64,000 nucleotides of DNA. Source: Lithodes maja (taxonomy: Eukaryota > Arthropoda > Malacostraca > Decapoda > Lithodidae). The position numbers and the translations under genes were made by a program. Within the stretch, counting starts at the first letter, position 1; every line of letters begins with the position of its first letter. The DNA is taken from contig JBAKBP010003060.1 in the NCBI GenBank assembly GCA_037953745.1, positions 1 through 64,000 on the forward strand. Reading direction: 5' to 3'. The notes beneath the pieces are model-generated. The model was not told the DNA's origin. It was given only the letters and a program-made list of their open reading frames with translations, and ran no database searches. This document shows, piece by piece, positions 31,091 to 43,610 of the stretch.

Positions 31091-31429
31091 GGATCTGCAG
31101 GGACTGTGGAGCCCCAAATTATATTTCATCTCTCTCCTTATCCTTACATCCTTATCCCACATCCAACAGATTCTCTCTCCTTGATTCTACCCCTCCTTCA
31201 ATATCCTTGCACCATCACCACACCATTTCAACCCCAGATAGAAACCACAGACTAACAGCTAGGGAAGACCCTGACAATTCCTCCCCTTTCCACGACAGAC
31301 CACATGACATAACTCCCGCACGCCATTCCACACCATACCGACCTAATCATAGACCCAAATAATTGTCCATAACCTAATTACCTAATTCCTCAACCATAAC
31401 CTACAGCTACCACCACCACCACCCAAAAC

Positions 31430-32105
31430 TCTCTAGCTAAAAGAGAGCCATCCACCCTCAGAACCCTCATAATTAATTTCAGAAGTATCATAGACAAAAG
31501 AGCCACTTTTCACCACACCCTTATGGCTTATGACTCACACATTGTTATAGGGACAGAGACATGGCTCAAAACTGACATTATAGACAGTGAAGTCTTCCCG
31601 ATAGACAGTCCCTATAGTATGACAGAAAAGACAGAGAAACTGGAGACCACGGCAGAGTTTTTATAGCGACGAAGCCAGGACTAGTTGTAACCCCAGCCGA
31701 TCAACTAAACGCGGACGCCAAAATTTTATGGGTAAAGACGCAGATACAGGGCTGCAGGTCACTTTATATAGGATCTTTTTACCGGCTCCCTAGCTCTAAC
31801 GTAGAATACAGTACCTGCATCGCCTTGACGATTCTTTATCTAGAATAGATCCCTCCAAAATGATATGGTTGGCTGGAGACTTTAACCTCCAAGACATTGA
31901 TTGGACAAGCAACGTGACACTCGACAACCCCACCTATGAAAGCGATATAATACTACCAAATACGGACAGAAGATCCCTACATGAAAATTTCATTGACAAA
32001 ATCAACACTCACTCACTCTCACAAATAGTACTCGAACCAACACGCACACAATCTAGCGTATTGAGAAACAACCCAAACATTAGACACGGGGTCACATCCA
32101 TCATC
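31430..32105 (+). pseudogene. LINE endonuclease domain, left part (decayed, interrupted)
   Basis: The frame reads TLIINFRSIIDKRATFHHTL (about 31460), then IVIGTETWL with the catalytic Glu, then IYIGSFYRLP-like and MIWLAGDFNLQDIDW near 31860, where Asp and Asn are catalytic. This is an AP-type endonuclease of a Jockey/CR1-group LINE. Frameshifts lie near 31640-31850. It is cut at 32105 by LTR element B and resumes at 41382 with LDLFLTNNTSLITRTRVVS, confirming one LINE split by the insertion. Confidence 0.8.
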
Positions 32106-33911
32106 TGTGACGCACCCAGTGCGTGGCAACGCAACCTGATTGTACTCCTTGGTACTCCACTGTACCGCCCGTGATCTGGCTACCGTCAGCAGCTATGTAT
32201 ATTGAGTGTGACAACTTATAACTATGTTCTTTGTATCTCTGCAAAGGTCTCGTCATGTGCTAACCAGTGGTGGGTTTTGTTTTAAGCCATGTCGAGACCT
32301 TCCATTTAATATGTAGTATCAATAGAGAAGTTGATAGATAAGACAATGGGAGTTCAGAGAGAGAGAGTGAGTTAGGCTTCAGAGCGAGAGGGTAGCAACG
32401 CGCCACGCTGCCGGGGGGGTGGTTGCCAGACGTATGGACTGGTTGGCAGCCTTGCGCTTATAGCTGGGCGCGACAGGGTTGGTAGTCCATTGCTGCCTGC
32501 CTACGCTGCCTGGGCTGCCCATGTTGTCGTACAGCACATTGCCTGGAGGCTCGCTGTGTGTTCCATGATCAGGTTGCCTAGAACCTTTGAGATTCTAACA
32601 TCCCTTGCCCTCTCTCCCAACTTCTCACGGTTGCACTCTTTCTCTCTGACGACATTACTCTCATTTCATTCTTCTCTCTATTTAAATGCATAACCTTCCC
32701 TTGAGGTCCTAAAGGAGTTTCAGCACTCACCTCTCGTATTACTCTTAGGACAAGCATATATTTACATGTATTAGATTTAAGGGGTTAATGTGAACAGTGA
32801 TCTTCTTGATGAGGATAGTTGGTGAACGTTCTACATGTTCACGAGTTATATGCCCCGCTCATCATCCAATTTGTGACTAGACTGGTGCCATGTGTAAGAG
32901 CCCGACCATGCCCAGGAGTTGTCTGTAGAGGGACGAGGACTTAGCCTTGATTTGCATACCGAGCCAGGAGCGAGTGTAGTACCCGAGACTACAGCTCGCT
33001 CGTAGTGCCGGTATAGTAGAGTAACGTAATTTATCTGTCCTTGTGTTCTCTACAGTCTTTTCCTGGGTTCTCGCTTTCGGTGCTGGGACTCGTTGTTCCT
33101 GTGACTTGGCCTGCTAGCTAGAACACATGGGGATGATGAGTGGGATATATCTTTATTTTACTATGCATTGCAGCTCTCTTTAAGTTTATGTATGTAACAC
33201 TTTACAATACACATTACTCACACACAAGACAACACTATTAATACTTTCATGTATCAATTAACTGCACTGTCGTTTTGCTGCTGTGTCCGGAGTTCTGTTG
33301 CGTAGGGCGCATACGGACTCAGAGGGGAGACAGAGTGAGAGAAGCGAAGTAGCCTATGCGGTAGTAGGCTACCGGCGCAGTACTGTTGCCTGCAACCTTT
33401 TAGTTATTCCAAGTATAGATTCATTATTATAATAAGTGACTACTATTTATGTTCCTTCCATGTGTATTATTAGGTATCTACTGGATCATGAACATCTTGT
33501 ATGCTACATGCTAGTGCATGTTAGTAGGGGACAGTTATTCTAGTGCACGCGCTTTCAAGTAGGCGTGTACATTTGTCATTTAGCATTTCACTGTCATACC
33601 TTTAGCCTGCTTCTATTCTACATTATTAGAGGCTTAATATTAACGTAGTTTCTTGAGTATTGCATTTCTTTAGTAATAACGTAACCTATAAATGTCTGAG
33701 GGAGTTTAGCCTTATAGCCTACCCCTGTTGTACACTTTCGCCGAGTTAAGGTACCTCGTTACCGTAGACGATAACTCTGTAGGGCGTTGGTGCTTTTGTT
33801 GTCTGGAGCATATAGTATTTGGGACTGGAATCGAGCGTGTCGTTGTCACATAAGCCATTTCTGTCCTACGATCAAGAATCCCGAATATGTATTGCCGATC
33901 CAGCCGTAACA
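32106..33911 (+). repeat. 5' LTR of retrotransposon B
   Basis: It runs from TGTGACGCACCC to CCAGCCGTAACA, 1806 bp, with its twin at 39576-41381. A primer-binding site candidate, TGGCGACCTTGCACAAG, follows three bases after the end (33915-33931). Confidence 0.95.
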
Positions 33912-34154
33912 AAATGGCGACCTTGCACAAGATTCAGTAGTATCCTATCACATGTTTTTTGGAGAACTATTCTATGCTACCTAGTAGAGCTGGCTAGAAT
34001 TTTCTTGCATATTGGAGGAATTTTTATTGTGTCATTATTGTATTGGTGGACTTGCAGATTGTTTCGTTAGGGGTGTCTAGAGTAGAGTCATTCAAGCATC
34101 TTTAACATTTTGTGAGTCGAGACTGCAATTAGTAATAAGCACTTCTTTTTTTTT

Positions 34155-37100
34155 ATGAACAGCAATTGTATAACCAGCACTATGTCTAATGACTCATCAT
34201 TTACGGGGGAGGATAACACGGTACAGCCTAGTGACCAGCAAGTACAGCAGATATTTAGGGAGGGGAGTGTTATAAGTGGAGAGAGGGATGCCCGGGCATT
34301 TTTGCAGACACCTTTGACCGAACAGCGCCTGCAGGCTATTGATTGTTACGGTCTTCGCTGTTTAGCCACGGTTTTGGGGCGGGACTGTCCTGACAGTTGG
34401 CCCAAGAAGAATTTGGTGGCATGTTTGTTGGGTGATGGCGATGGGGCGGTGGGTGGAGTGGGGTCTTGGGGGGTTCCCTCCAAGCCTCCATTCCACTCTA
34501 CCCCTGAGCTGGGCCCTCAGCCAGCGAGTCTTAGCACGATGCAGCAGGAGGGTTCTCAATGGCAAGCTGGCTTACCCGTAAACACGTCTCGGTGTGGATC
34601 CCCCATTTTGTGCTCTCCCCCCCCAGGCCTGTCTCCTGAGATGTTATTTCAGCTAGAACTAGCTAAGCTTAAGTTGCAAGAGAGTCAACAGGCTAGTATA
34701 GAACGGATTAAGCTGCAGGAGACTCAGATACAACAGGCTAGTATAGAACGCATAGAGGTTGCTAGAATCCAAGCCAATCAGGATGCAACCAGGTACCAGG
34801 CTGAAATGGATGTCGAGAAGTCTAGAGTAGAGACCACGGGGCGTCATCTCGGTGGTGGGCACCGGGTTACAGACTCACTTTCGCATTTAATTAAGTTAGT
34901 ACCCGCATTTGATGAGACAGCAGTGACTGAGTTTTTTGCTCGTTTCGAAAAGAAGTGTCGTGAGTATGACTGGCCGGAGGTTAAATGGGCAGCATTAGTT
35001 TCATCACGTCTAGTGGGTAAGGGGTTGAAAGCCTACGATGCACTGTCACTGGACGAGAGTATCGTGTATGGACTGGTGAAGGAGGCTGTGCTCCGGGCCT
35101 ACGAACTGCAACCCGAAACTTATAGATTGAAGTTCCGTGGCGTGAATAAGAAGAGCGACGTCAGTTTTATGGAACACGCACAGGACTTAACAGATGCATG
35201 TAATAACTGGTTTCGGTCCGAGCACGCAGAGTCGGCTGAGGAAATTAAGCAACTTTTCTATCTGGAACAGTTTTACAAATGTACTGGAACCGATCTAACG
35301 CTGAACATTAAGGAAAAATGTCCCAAGACAGTAGAGGAGGCTGCCAAGATGGCAGACCTCAGATTATCATTGATTCGTGGTTGCGGTGCCGCTCAGAGGG
35401 CTGAGTCAGGGCAGGAGGGGCGCTATACCCCACCCACCAGAGTTTTCGATAATAACAAATCCTATGACACACATAACCACACTAAAAGCATTGCACCTAA
35501 TAACACCTACAAACACAAGCCTCTCCCGTTTACTAAAGGTCAGGCCCCTTCTTCGCCCGCACAAGGGAAGAAGCCCATTGGGGATGTGAAATGTTACAAA
35601 TGTCAGAAGCTAGGCCATTATTCACGTGAGTGCCCTAGTAACACTCCCGCTAAGCCGGTGTCATTGGTTCACAGTATCGGTGTGTCTCTGAAGGCTGCAG
35701 CAACTGCCCGGGGTAGGTTGTCAGCAGCTGAGGCACACGCGGTAAAGAAGCGTACGGAAGGCTCGACACCTGTCCGGGACACTTTCTGTAGCCATCGGGG
35801 GCACGGGTTTGTGAGCTGGGGGAGTGAACTACGGAGGGTTGACTTGCTGAGGGATACGGGGGCTTCACAAACTTTGTTGAGGAACTTCACAGGGAAACCG
35901 ATAAATGCGGCCAGAGTTGTTGTGGTGCAGGGTATAAATGCTACGAAATCATACCCACTTGTGAGGTTGGAGTTGAGAGTGGGAGAGGTGTGCAGGGAGC
36001 TGGATGTAGGGATCGTTGAGTGTTTGCCAGTTGAGGGCGTCGACCTTCTTCTCGGCAACGACTTTGCGGTGCCCACTTCCGGGACTCCACCCTTAGTCGT
36101 TGCCGAGAGGGCGGCCGACGTGGATGGTGAGAATCGGGAATGGGTTGGGAGGTGCCAACAGGATGAGATGGCCTGTGTGGTAACCCGATCTCGCTCTGCG
36201 GCTCCTGCACAGCCTAGCACTCAACCTCGGGGACAGTGGAGGAAGGATCAGGAGAAGGTTACTAAGGGCAGGAAAAGGGACATTGATTCTGCTGCACTTC
36301 TCGGTGATTCGGTACTTGGACCTATAATAAACACGGGAGTTGACTCTGGCCCAGATATGGTGTGTAACAAGGCAGAGTTGGGTAAGACTTCGCGTGAGGC
36401 AAGAGCTGTAGCGAGAGCCACTAAGGCAGTAGAGCCTACTAGCCGGGGTAATGTCTTATTACAAAACCATCTTGATGCATTGACGCCCGGGGACATTAGT
36501 GAGCAGCAGCTGCAAGACGCTAGCCTAGCTCGTTATAGCAATGGTGCCATAGAGTTGGAGGAAGATGGGGATGCGAAGCCGGGAGATTTCTTTAGGCTCA
36601 ACAGGATATTGTACCGCAGATTTCTAGACCCCAAATCGAAGTGGGAGGGCGGTGCGAGGGTAGTAGACCAGGTGGTTGTTCCAAATAAGTATAGAGAGTC
36701 CTTATTGTGTCTGGCGCATGATGTGCCGGTGGCGGGTCATTTGGGGGTAACAAAAACATTGGCGGCATTGGGCAGGTTTTTCTGGTGGCCTGGGGTCAAG
36801 GCTGATGTCTGTGCATGGGTGGCTGGGTGTGCGACCTGCCAGACAACGGGGAAGCCTAACCAGACAATCCCGAAGGCACCTTTGTTTCCCATACCTGTCA
36901 CCGGGCCTCCGTTCAGCAAAGTTGTAGTAGATTTGGTTGGCCCTTTCCCGCCTACTAGTAGTGGCAATAAATTCCTGTTGACAATCATGGATGTGGCTAC
37001 GAGATACCCGGACGCATACCCCATGAGAAACGGCTCGGCAAAGGCAGTTGTTAAAAACTTATTATTGTTCTGTTCCCGTTATGGATTTCCACGTGAGGTG

Positions 37101-39292
37101 CAGTCAGACCAGGGGAGCAATTTTACATCCAAATTGTTCAAGCAAACCCTTCAGTTGCACGGTATATGTTCTGTAGTGTCGTCAGCCTACCATCCCGAGA
37201 GTCAGGGAGTCTTGGAGCGGTGGCACTCGACCCTGAAGAGTATGCTACGCTGTTACTGTGCAGAACATGACACTGATTGGGATTTGGGTCTGCCGTATGT
37301 TCTGTTCGCTGCACGTGAAGTCCCAGGAGAGAGCCTGGGGTTCAGTCCAAATCAACTAGTCTTTGGCCATAATGTGAGAGGACCTTTAAGTATGGTGAAA
37401 GAGATCTGGGAGGGCGAAGAGAAGCCGGGGTCTGTACTTAAATATATCCTTGAGAGCCGGGAGAGACTTATAGGTTGCATGGCAGCGGCAGGTAATAACT
37501 TGGTTAATGCACAGGCGGTCATGAAGCACCAGTATGACGCCAAGGTGAAGCTTCGGGAGTTTTCGGTGGGTCAGGAGGTAATGTTACTTTTACCTTTGCC
37601 TGGACACCCCCTTTCTGCCAAGTTCATTGGGCCGTATGTGGTGGCTAAGAAACTGTCCGACCTTGATTATCTCGTTGCAACACCTGACCGTAGAAAAAAA
37701 CATCAGTTATGTCATGTTAACCTCATGAAAGAGTATGTGAGACGCCCCTCAGAGCCTCTCACTGTCCCTGTGCTGGCCTGCAGCGGCCAGGGTGGAGAAG
37801 GAGGTGGGGACAGTCATGCTGCTGAGGAGGATAGCTGGGACTGTGTCATTTCCGCGGAACAGTGGGCGGGGAATACTGAACAAGAGGCTAGGCAAGCTGT
37901 AAGTCACCTGCCTGAGCACCAGGGTGCTGCTGTCCTAGGCCTGTTCAGGTCATACCCCTCTGTTTTCGCCGAACACCCAGGTCTCACTACTCAGGTAACG
38001 CACGACGTGGACGTCGGTGATAATGTGCCCTTCAAGTCAGTGCCCTACCGTGTGCCCCCGGTAAAGTTGCCAGCTTTACGGGAGGAGTAAAAGTACATGG
38101 TTGAGAGAGGGATGATCACTGAAAGTTATGTGAAGTGGACATCACCCGTCACGTTGCAGCCAAAACCTGACGGCAAGGTGCGGTTCTGCATAGATTTTCG
38201 TAGGCTAAATGGCTTGACCACTACCAACCCTTACCCTTTGCCTCGAGTTGACGACAGCGTGGACAAGATAGGGAATGCAAAGTACCTTACTAAAATTGAT
38301 CTTGTAAAAGGCTACTGGCAAGTACCCCTGTCGGACCGAGCTAAGCAAGTTTGTGGTTTTGTGGTAGATGGCAAGACCTACCAATGTAACGTAATGCCTT
38401 ATGGGCTTAAGAACGCACCTGCCACGTTTCAGAACCTGATGAACGATATTTGTGACGAAATCCCTAACTGCACGGTCTACCTTGATGACGTGATAGTGTA
38501 TGATGACGATTTTGAAAATCACCTAAGGCACTTAGAGACCCTGTTTGGGAAGTTGCACGATGCTGGGCTGGTGGTGAACCTGAGGAAGTGCGAGTTTGTA
38601 AAGGCTACTGTGCAGTATCTTGGCTTCGTGGTCGGGTTAGGCCGGGTGTGCCCCCCCCTGAGCAAGATACAGGCTATCAATATGTTTCCCAGTCCACCAT
38701 TAAGCGCCAGGTCATGCGGTTCCTAGGTATGATAGGCTATTATAGGCGCTTCATCCGGGGATACTCTACTGTCTTAGCACCGTTAACTGATCTACTGTCG
38801 AAGTCAGTGAAGTTCTGTTGGGCTGCGGAGTGTCAGAGGGCTTTCGACCTAGTCAAGCACCTGCTGTGTACACATCCGATTTTGAGAGCCCCAGACTTCT
38901 CCAGGAGTTTTCAGCTGGCGACTGATGCCAGCGGTGTGGGTGCCGGGGCAGTGTTACTGCAGACTGATTCCGAGGGCTTGGAACACCCAGTGAGCTTCTT
39001 TTCTCGCAAGTTTAATTCGGCACAAAGGAATTACTCGACTATAGAGAAGGAGCTTCTTGCTATCGTTTTGTCGCTCAAACATTTCGAAGTTTATGTTCCA
39101 GCCTACGGCCCGGTAGTGACGATTTATACGGACCATCATCCCTTGAAATTCCTAAATCAGTTTCACAATCGGAATATGCGGTTGACCAGGTGGTCCCTAA
39201 TGCTCCAAGAGTATAATCTCAACATTCAGCATATTGCCGGGAGTGAGAACGTGATAGCAGATTGTCTATCAAGGGTTGATGATCCAGGATAG
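34155..39292 (+). pseudogene. gag-pol: Gag-Pol of retrotransposon B, one stop and one frameshift
   Basis: The layout is as in element A: Gag with CCHC knuckle (about residue 480), protease DTGA (567), integrase H855 to C895 with D926, D985 and E1021, all in the open frame 34155-38090. A TAA replaces a Leu codon at 38088-38090, just before RT. RT continues in the same frame at 38097-38726, with the YLDD motif near 38481. A one-base deletion near 38687 then shifts the frame, and RNase H continues in the frame ending at 39292. Gag has an 11-residue gain near residue 180, made by repeating QQASIERI-type units. The product would end before RT, so B cannot copy itself without help from another copy. 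Confidence 0.95.
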
Positions 39293-39575
39293 TCGTGCAC
39301 GGTGTGTGGGTTGAGCAGGAGTAAAATTAGGCTATCATAACGCCGTCCAAAAAGATTATAAAACAATAAAATAAACGAGAATTTTTTTTTTTTTAGTTTT
39401 GTAAGTCTTTATTGTTGTAGCATGATGCATGCGATATTGTGTTTTATGTATAATTCACACTTCAGTTGTTGTGCACCTTTTGCAATTAGTGGCAGCTAAG
39501 GGTAGCAGGTCGGTTGGTTGCCTGTCAGATTTTGATAATGCTTCTAAGGTCGATTATCTAAAATCTTGGGGGGGC
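39293..39575 (+). other. 3' untranslated part and polypurine tract of B
   Basis: There are 283 bp between the RNase H stop and the 3' LTR with no env-like frame. They end in TTGGGGGGGC at about 39566-39575, the polypurine tract. Confidence 0.7.
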
Positions 39576-41381
39576 TGTGACGCACCCAGTGCGTGGCAAC
39601 GCAACCTGATTGTACTCCTTGGTACTCCACTGTACCGCCCGTGATCTGGCTACCGTCAGCAGCTATGTATATTGAGTGTGACAACTTATAACTATGTTCT
39701 TTGTATCTCTGCAAAGGTCTCGTCATGTGCTAACCAGTGGTGGGTTTTGTTTTAAGCCATGTCGAGACCTTCCATTTAATATGTAGTATCAATAGAGAAG
39801 TTGATAGATAAGACAATGGGAGTTCAGAGAGAGAGAGTGAGTTAGGCTTCAGAGCGAGAGGGTAGCAACGCGCCACGCTGCCGGGGGGGTGGTTGCCAGA
39901 CGTATGGACTGGTTGGCAGCCTTGCGCTTATAGCTGGGCGCGACAGGGTTGGTAGTCCATTGCTGCCTGCCTACGCTGCCTGGGCTGCCCATGTTGTCGT
40001 ACAGCACATTGCCTGGAGGCTCGCTGTGTGTTCCATGATCAGGTTGCCTAGAACCTTTGAGATTCTAACATCCCTTGCCCTCTCTCCCAACTTCTCACGG
40101 TTGCACTCTTTCTCTCTGACGACATTACTCTCATTTCATTCTTCTCTCTATTTAAATGCATAACCTTCCCTTGAGGTCCTAAAGGAGTTTCAGCACTCAC
40201 CTCTCGTATTACTCTTAGGACAAGCATATATTTACATGTATTAGATTTAAGGGGTTAATGTGAACAGCGATCTTCTTGATGAGGATAGTTGGTGAACGTT
40301 CTACATGTTCACGAGTTATATGCCCCGCTCATCATCCAATTTGTGACTAGACTGGTGCCATGTGTAAGAGCCCGACCATGCCCAGGAGTTGTCTGTAGAG
40401 GGACGAGGACTTAGCCTTGATTTGCATACCGAGCCAGGAGCGAGTGTAGTACCCGAGACTACAGCTCGCTCGTAGTGCCGGTATAGTAGAGTAACGTAAT
40501 TTATCTGTCCTTGTGTTCTCTACAGTCTTTTCCTGGGTTCTCGCTTTCGGTGCTGGGACTCGTTGTTCCTGTGACTTGGCCTGCTAGCTAGAACACATGG
40601 GGATGATGAGTGGGATATATCTTTATTTTACTATGCATTGCAGCTCTCTTTAAGTTTATGTATGTAACACTTTACAATACACATTACTCACACACAAGAC
40701 AACACTATTAATACTTTCATGTATCAATTAACTGCACTGTCGTTTTGCTGCTGTGTCCGGAGTTCTGTTGCGTAGGGCGCATACGGACTCAGAGGGGAGA
40801 CAGAGTGAGAGAAGCGAAGTAGCCTATGCGGTAGTAGGCTACCGGCGCAGTACTGTTGCCTGCAACCTTTTAGTTATTCCAAGTATAGATTCATTATTAT
40901 AATAAGTGACTACTATTTATGTTCCTTCCATGTGTATTATTAGGTATCTACTGGATCATGAACATCTTGTATGCTACATGCTAGTGCATGTTAGTAGGGG
41001 ACAGTTATTCTAGTGCACGCGCTTTCAAGTAGGCGTGTACATTTGTCATTTAGCATTTCACTGTCATACCTTTAGCCTGCTTCTATTCTACATTATTAGA
41101 GGCTTAATATTAACGTAGTTTCTTGAGTATTGCATTTCTTTAGTAATAACGTAACCTATAAATGTCTGAGGGAGTTTAGCCTCATAGCCTACCCCTGTTG
41201 TACACTTTCGCCGAGTTAAGGTACCTCGTTACCGTAGACGATAACTCTGTAGGGCGTTGGTGCTTTTGTTGTCTGGAGCATATAGTATTTGGGACTGGAA
41301 TCGAGCGTGTCGTTGTCACATAAGCCATTTCTGTCCTACGATCAAGAATCCCGAATATGTATTGCCGATCCAGCCGTAACA
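39576..41381 (+). repeat. 3' LTR of retrotransposon B
   Basis: 1806 bp, almost identical to 32106-33911. The following CATC is the target duplication, and LINE endonuclease sequence resumes there. Confidence 0.95.
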
Positions 41382-41442
41382 CATCTTAGACCTATTTCTC
41401 ACAAACAACACCTCTTTGATAACACGGACACGGGTAGTATCT
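41382..41442 (+). pseudogene. LINE endonuclease domain, right part
   Basis: This is the continuation of the frame ending at 32105. The reading LDLFLTNNTSLITRTRVVS is the usual end of this endonuclease type before the Ser-Asp-His motif. Homology stops near 41442, so the LINE was already cut or recombined there. Confidence 0.75.
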
Positions 41443-41984
41443 CACTGTTATCGTCATTGTTCACAGGGTTATATTTACACTTGTTGGTGTCCGTCACTGT
41501 TTTACGTATTTTCGAGTGTCACTATCACTTACATATTGTGTTCGGCACTTTGTATATATAATATTTACACTTCGTTTTTGTACACACACTTCACTTTTGA
41601 TAGCGTCTTTTATCGCAGTCTTTGAACACACTGTTTTAGAAATATTCAAGGGTGTGATACTCCCTGAAACAGTCGGGGAAACACAGTGCAACACCACATT
41701 CTAGGCACATATTACTGGTATCTGATCTTGTGGGGGGCCTCTGTGTCGTGTTCCGTCACACATGACACCGTCTGCAGGGTTTAGCATTGCCATCTGTAGG
41801 CGGCACATAGTTAGGGAAGTGGCGTTCTGTCAGCCTGGCAATCCCTTCTGCTGCTGGCTGTCGATGTGCGGGGGGTTGCTTGGCGTGGGGCAGTCATGTT
41901 TTTCCTCAACATCTCCCTGGACAACTCGATGCAGAAGTTCTCCATCGTTTCGTGTTTGCCGGTGATTTTTGCAAAGAGGATGTG
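41443..41984. other. Unassigned region with an antisense frame
   Basis: No known domain was found. On the minus strand a frame near 41860-41980 reads FAKITGKHETMENFCIELSR and ends next to the LINE tail. It may be a fragment of a transposon gene but I do not recognise it. Confidence 0.4.
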
Positions 41985-42975
41985 GCTGTTGTTGTTGTTG
42001 TTGTTGTTGTTGTTCCCTAAGCTGCCTGGCCGAACAGCCCCGAGTCCCTGAGGAAGGCCATGGCCATGATCGGGCTTTCCCACAGAGCTCTCATTGAGTG
42101 TAGATTATGTTGTTGGCGTAAGTGGTTGTGTGAAATGCAGTCTTCTATGATGTGTTTAATGGTATGGGGTGCTGTGTTACATCCCGGGCAGGCGTCGACA
42201 ACGGAGTCATCCAGTCTCTTCTGATAGCTCAGGAGAGCTGGATGGTGTCCGCATCTCAGCCTGGCCAGGTGGACTCTGTCCTCGCGAGGAAGGGAGGATT
42301 CGGAAGGATGGATTTCGGGAGGTTGTGCATGCAGCTGCGTGTTGTCTGTGAGTGAGTGGATGGATTGGCGAGAGATATGAGTATGGATGTGCTTCTGGAA
42401 GTTGGTTCGGGGTGGGCAGGGAGGGAGAGAGGACAATAATTGTGTGTGATACCGTGTGCTGGATGTTGTTTTGATATTTCTTGGTGTCTGTGGGTGTGTT
42501 GCCATGTAGTTTAGTGGGTGGTCTTGGTTCGTGGAGGCTGCTGCCAGGAATTGAGTGCCTCTCATGTCCAAATGGTCTTTGACTTTGAGGATTTTGGTTT
42601 CTTGATGTAGATGATCTGTGGGTGCAGTAGCTGTGCAGCCTGTAATGATCTTCAGGGCTTTGTTTTGAATAGTCTGTAAGGTCTTATGATGTGTTTCAGC
42701 TAGGTTAGAAGCCCAGGCTGGGCTTGCGTATTCCATCACTGATCTTATGTATTGTTTATATACTGTGGTGGTAGTGTCTTTGTTGTGTCCAAATTTTGTG
42801 TGAGCAAGTGACCTGAGGGCGTTAAGTCTGGGTGTCAGTTTCTTTTTAATGTTTGTGGTGTGCTGTTTGAATGTCATATGAGTATCATATGTTACTCCTA
42901 GGATTTTGGGTGTGTGTGTATGTGTTAGGGGTGTGTTGTTTATGGTGAGTTGAGGGATGTATTCGTGTTCACCTG
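41985..42975 (-). pseudogene. LINE ORF2 C-terminal part with (AAC)n tail, 5' truncated
   Basis: The minus frame starts at the break near 42975 and runs on as the 286-residue open part 42017-42877. It contains KILGVTYDTHMTF, a region after RT typical of Jockey/I-group LINEs (VYKQYIRSVMEYASPAWASN), and LARLRCGHHPALLSYQKRLD followed by a Cys/His knuckle (CPGC, H, H, C). The stop is followed by (AAC)n at 41985-42013, a simple-repeat 3' tail. RT catalytic motifs are missing because of 5' truncation, the normal result of incomplete target-primed reverse transcription. The 3' end matches the fragment at 1434. Confidence 0.75.
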
Positions 42976-43610
42976 TTATACAGGGTGATATCGAGGAGGT
43001 GGAAGAATAACTTCTTATACCACCTCATCGTCTTCCTCACACACTCGACTGACGAGATGACAGCATCAGACTTGTCGAATAGACGCACGTTTATATTATA
43101 ATCACAGATGGCCAATGGTTTCTTGATTATTTCACCTATTGCTCTGTCACGACGTCTGCTGTCTTGGAAGATGGGACGGTGGACTGTTGTGAGGACGTTC
43201 ACATCCCAGTTATCCTTCCAGGACAACAGGATGACATTGTCAGCCTGCCGGTAGATGATGGAGCCCTTTTCCCGCCTGGGTGGTGGATTGGGCATGAAGG
43301 TCCGATTCCTCCTGACGGTGCCACAGACTCCTGTAGTGTGGTTATGTAGGAACTTGGCAAGGGAGGGGCTGGTGTACCAGTTGTCCAGGTACAGTATGTG
43401 GCCCCTGTGCAAGTGGCCCTGCAACATGGTGATCACGACGGCCCCAGAAATTCCGTAGGTCCTCGATTCCACCAATTCTGTCTTCCTGCCCATGTACAGT
43501 ATGATGACCTGGATATAACCGGTGCGACAGTCACACATCACGAAGGTCTTCAGGCCATAACAATTTGCCTCCTGCCTCATCTGCACGGCTGTACTCGGAT
43601 TGGTCGAAAG
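42976..43610 (-). pseudogene. piggyBac-type transposase fragment (DDE_Tnp_1_7)
   Basis: About 205 codons are open. LKTFVMCDCRTGYI holds the first catalytic Asp, YLDNWYTSPSLAKFLHNH the second, and FDKSDAVIS, in place of the usual GGVDKSDQ, the third Asp. RKTMRWYKKLFFHLLDI is the highly conserved C-terminal block. piggyBac transposases cut and paste at TTAA, the target used by at least four element families in this window. The N-terminal half and the C-terminal Cys-rich finger are missing; LINE sequence adjoins on the left and unassigned sequence on the right. Not functional as it stands. Confidence 0.85.

Larger units (their letters stand above)
32106..41381 (+). mobile_element. Ty3/gypsy LTR retrotransposon B, plus strand, coding broken
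   Basis: A 9.3 kb relative of element A in the opposite orientation has 1806 bp LTRs and a 4 bp target duplication, CATC, at 32102-32105 and 41382-41385. The two LTRs differ at two places that I noticed (32799/40269 and 33713/41183), so it is also young. Its pol has one stop and one frameshift. LTRs of B and A differ by short indels, including a ~22 bp GC-rich insert near 32400 in B. Confidence 0.95.
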
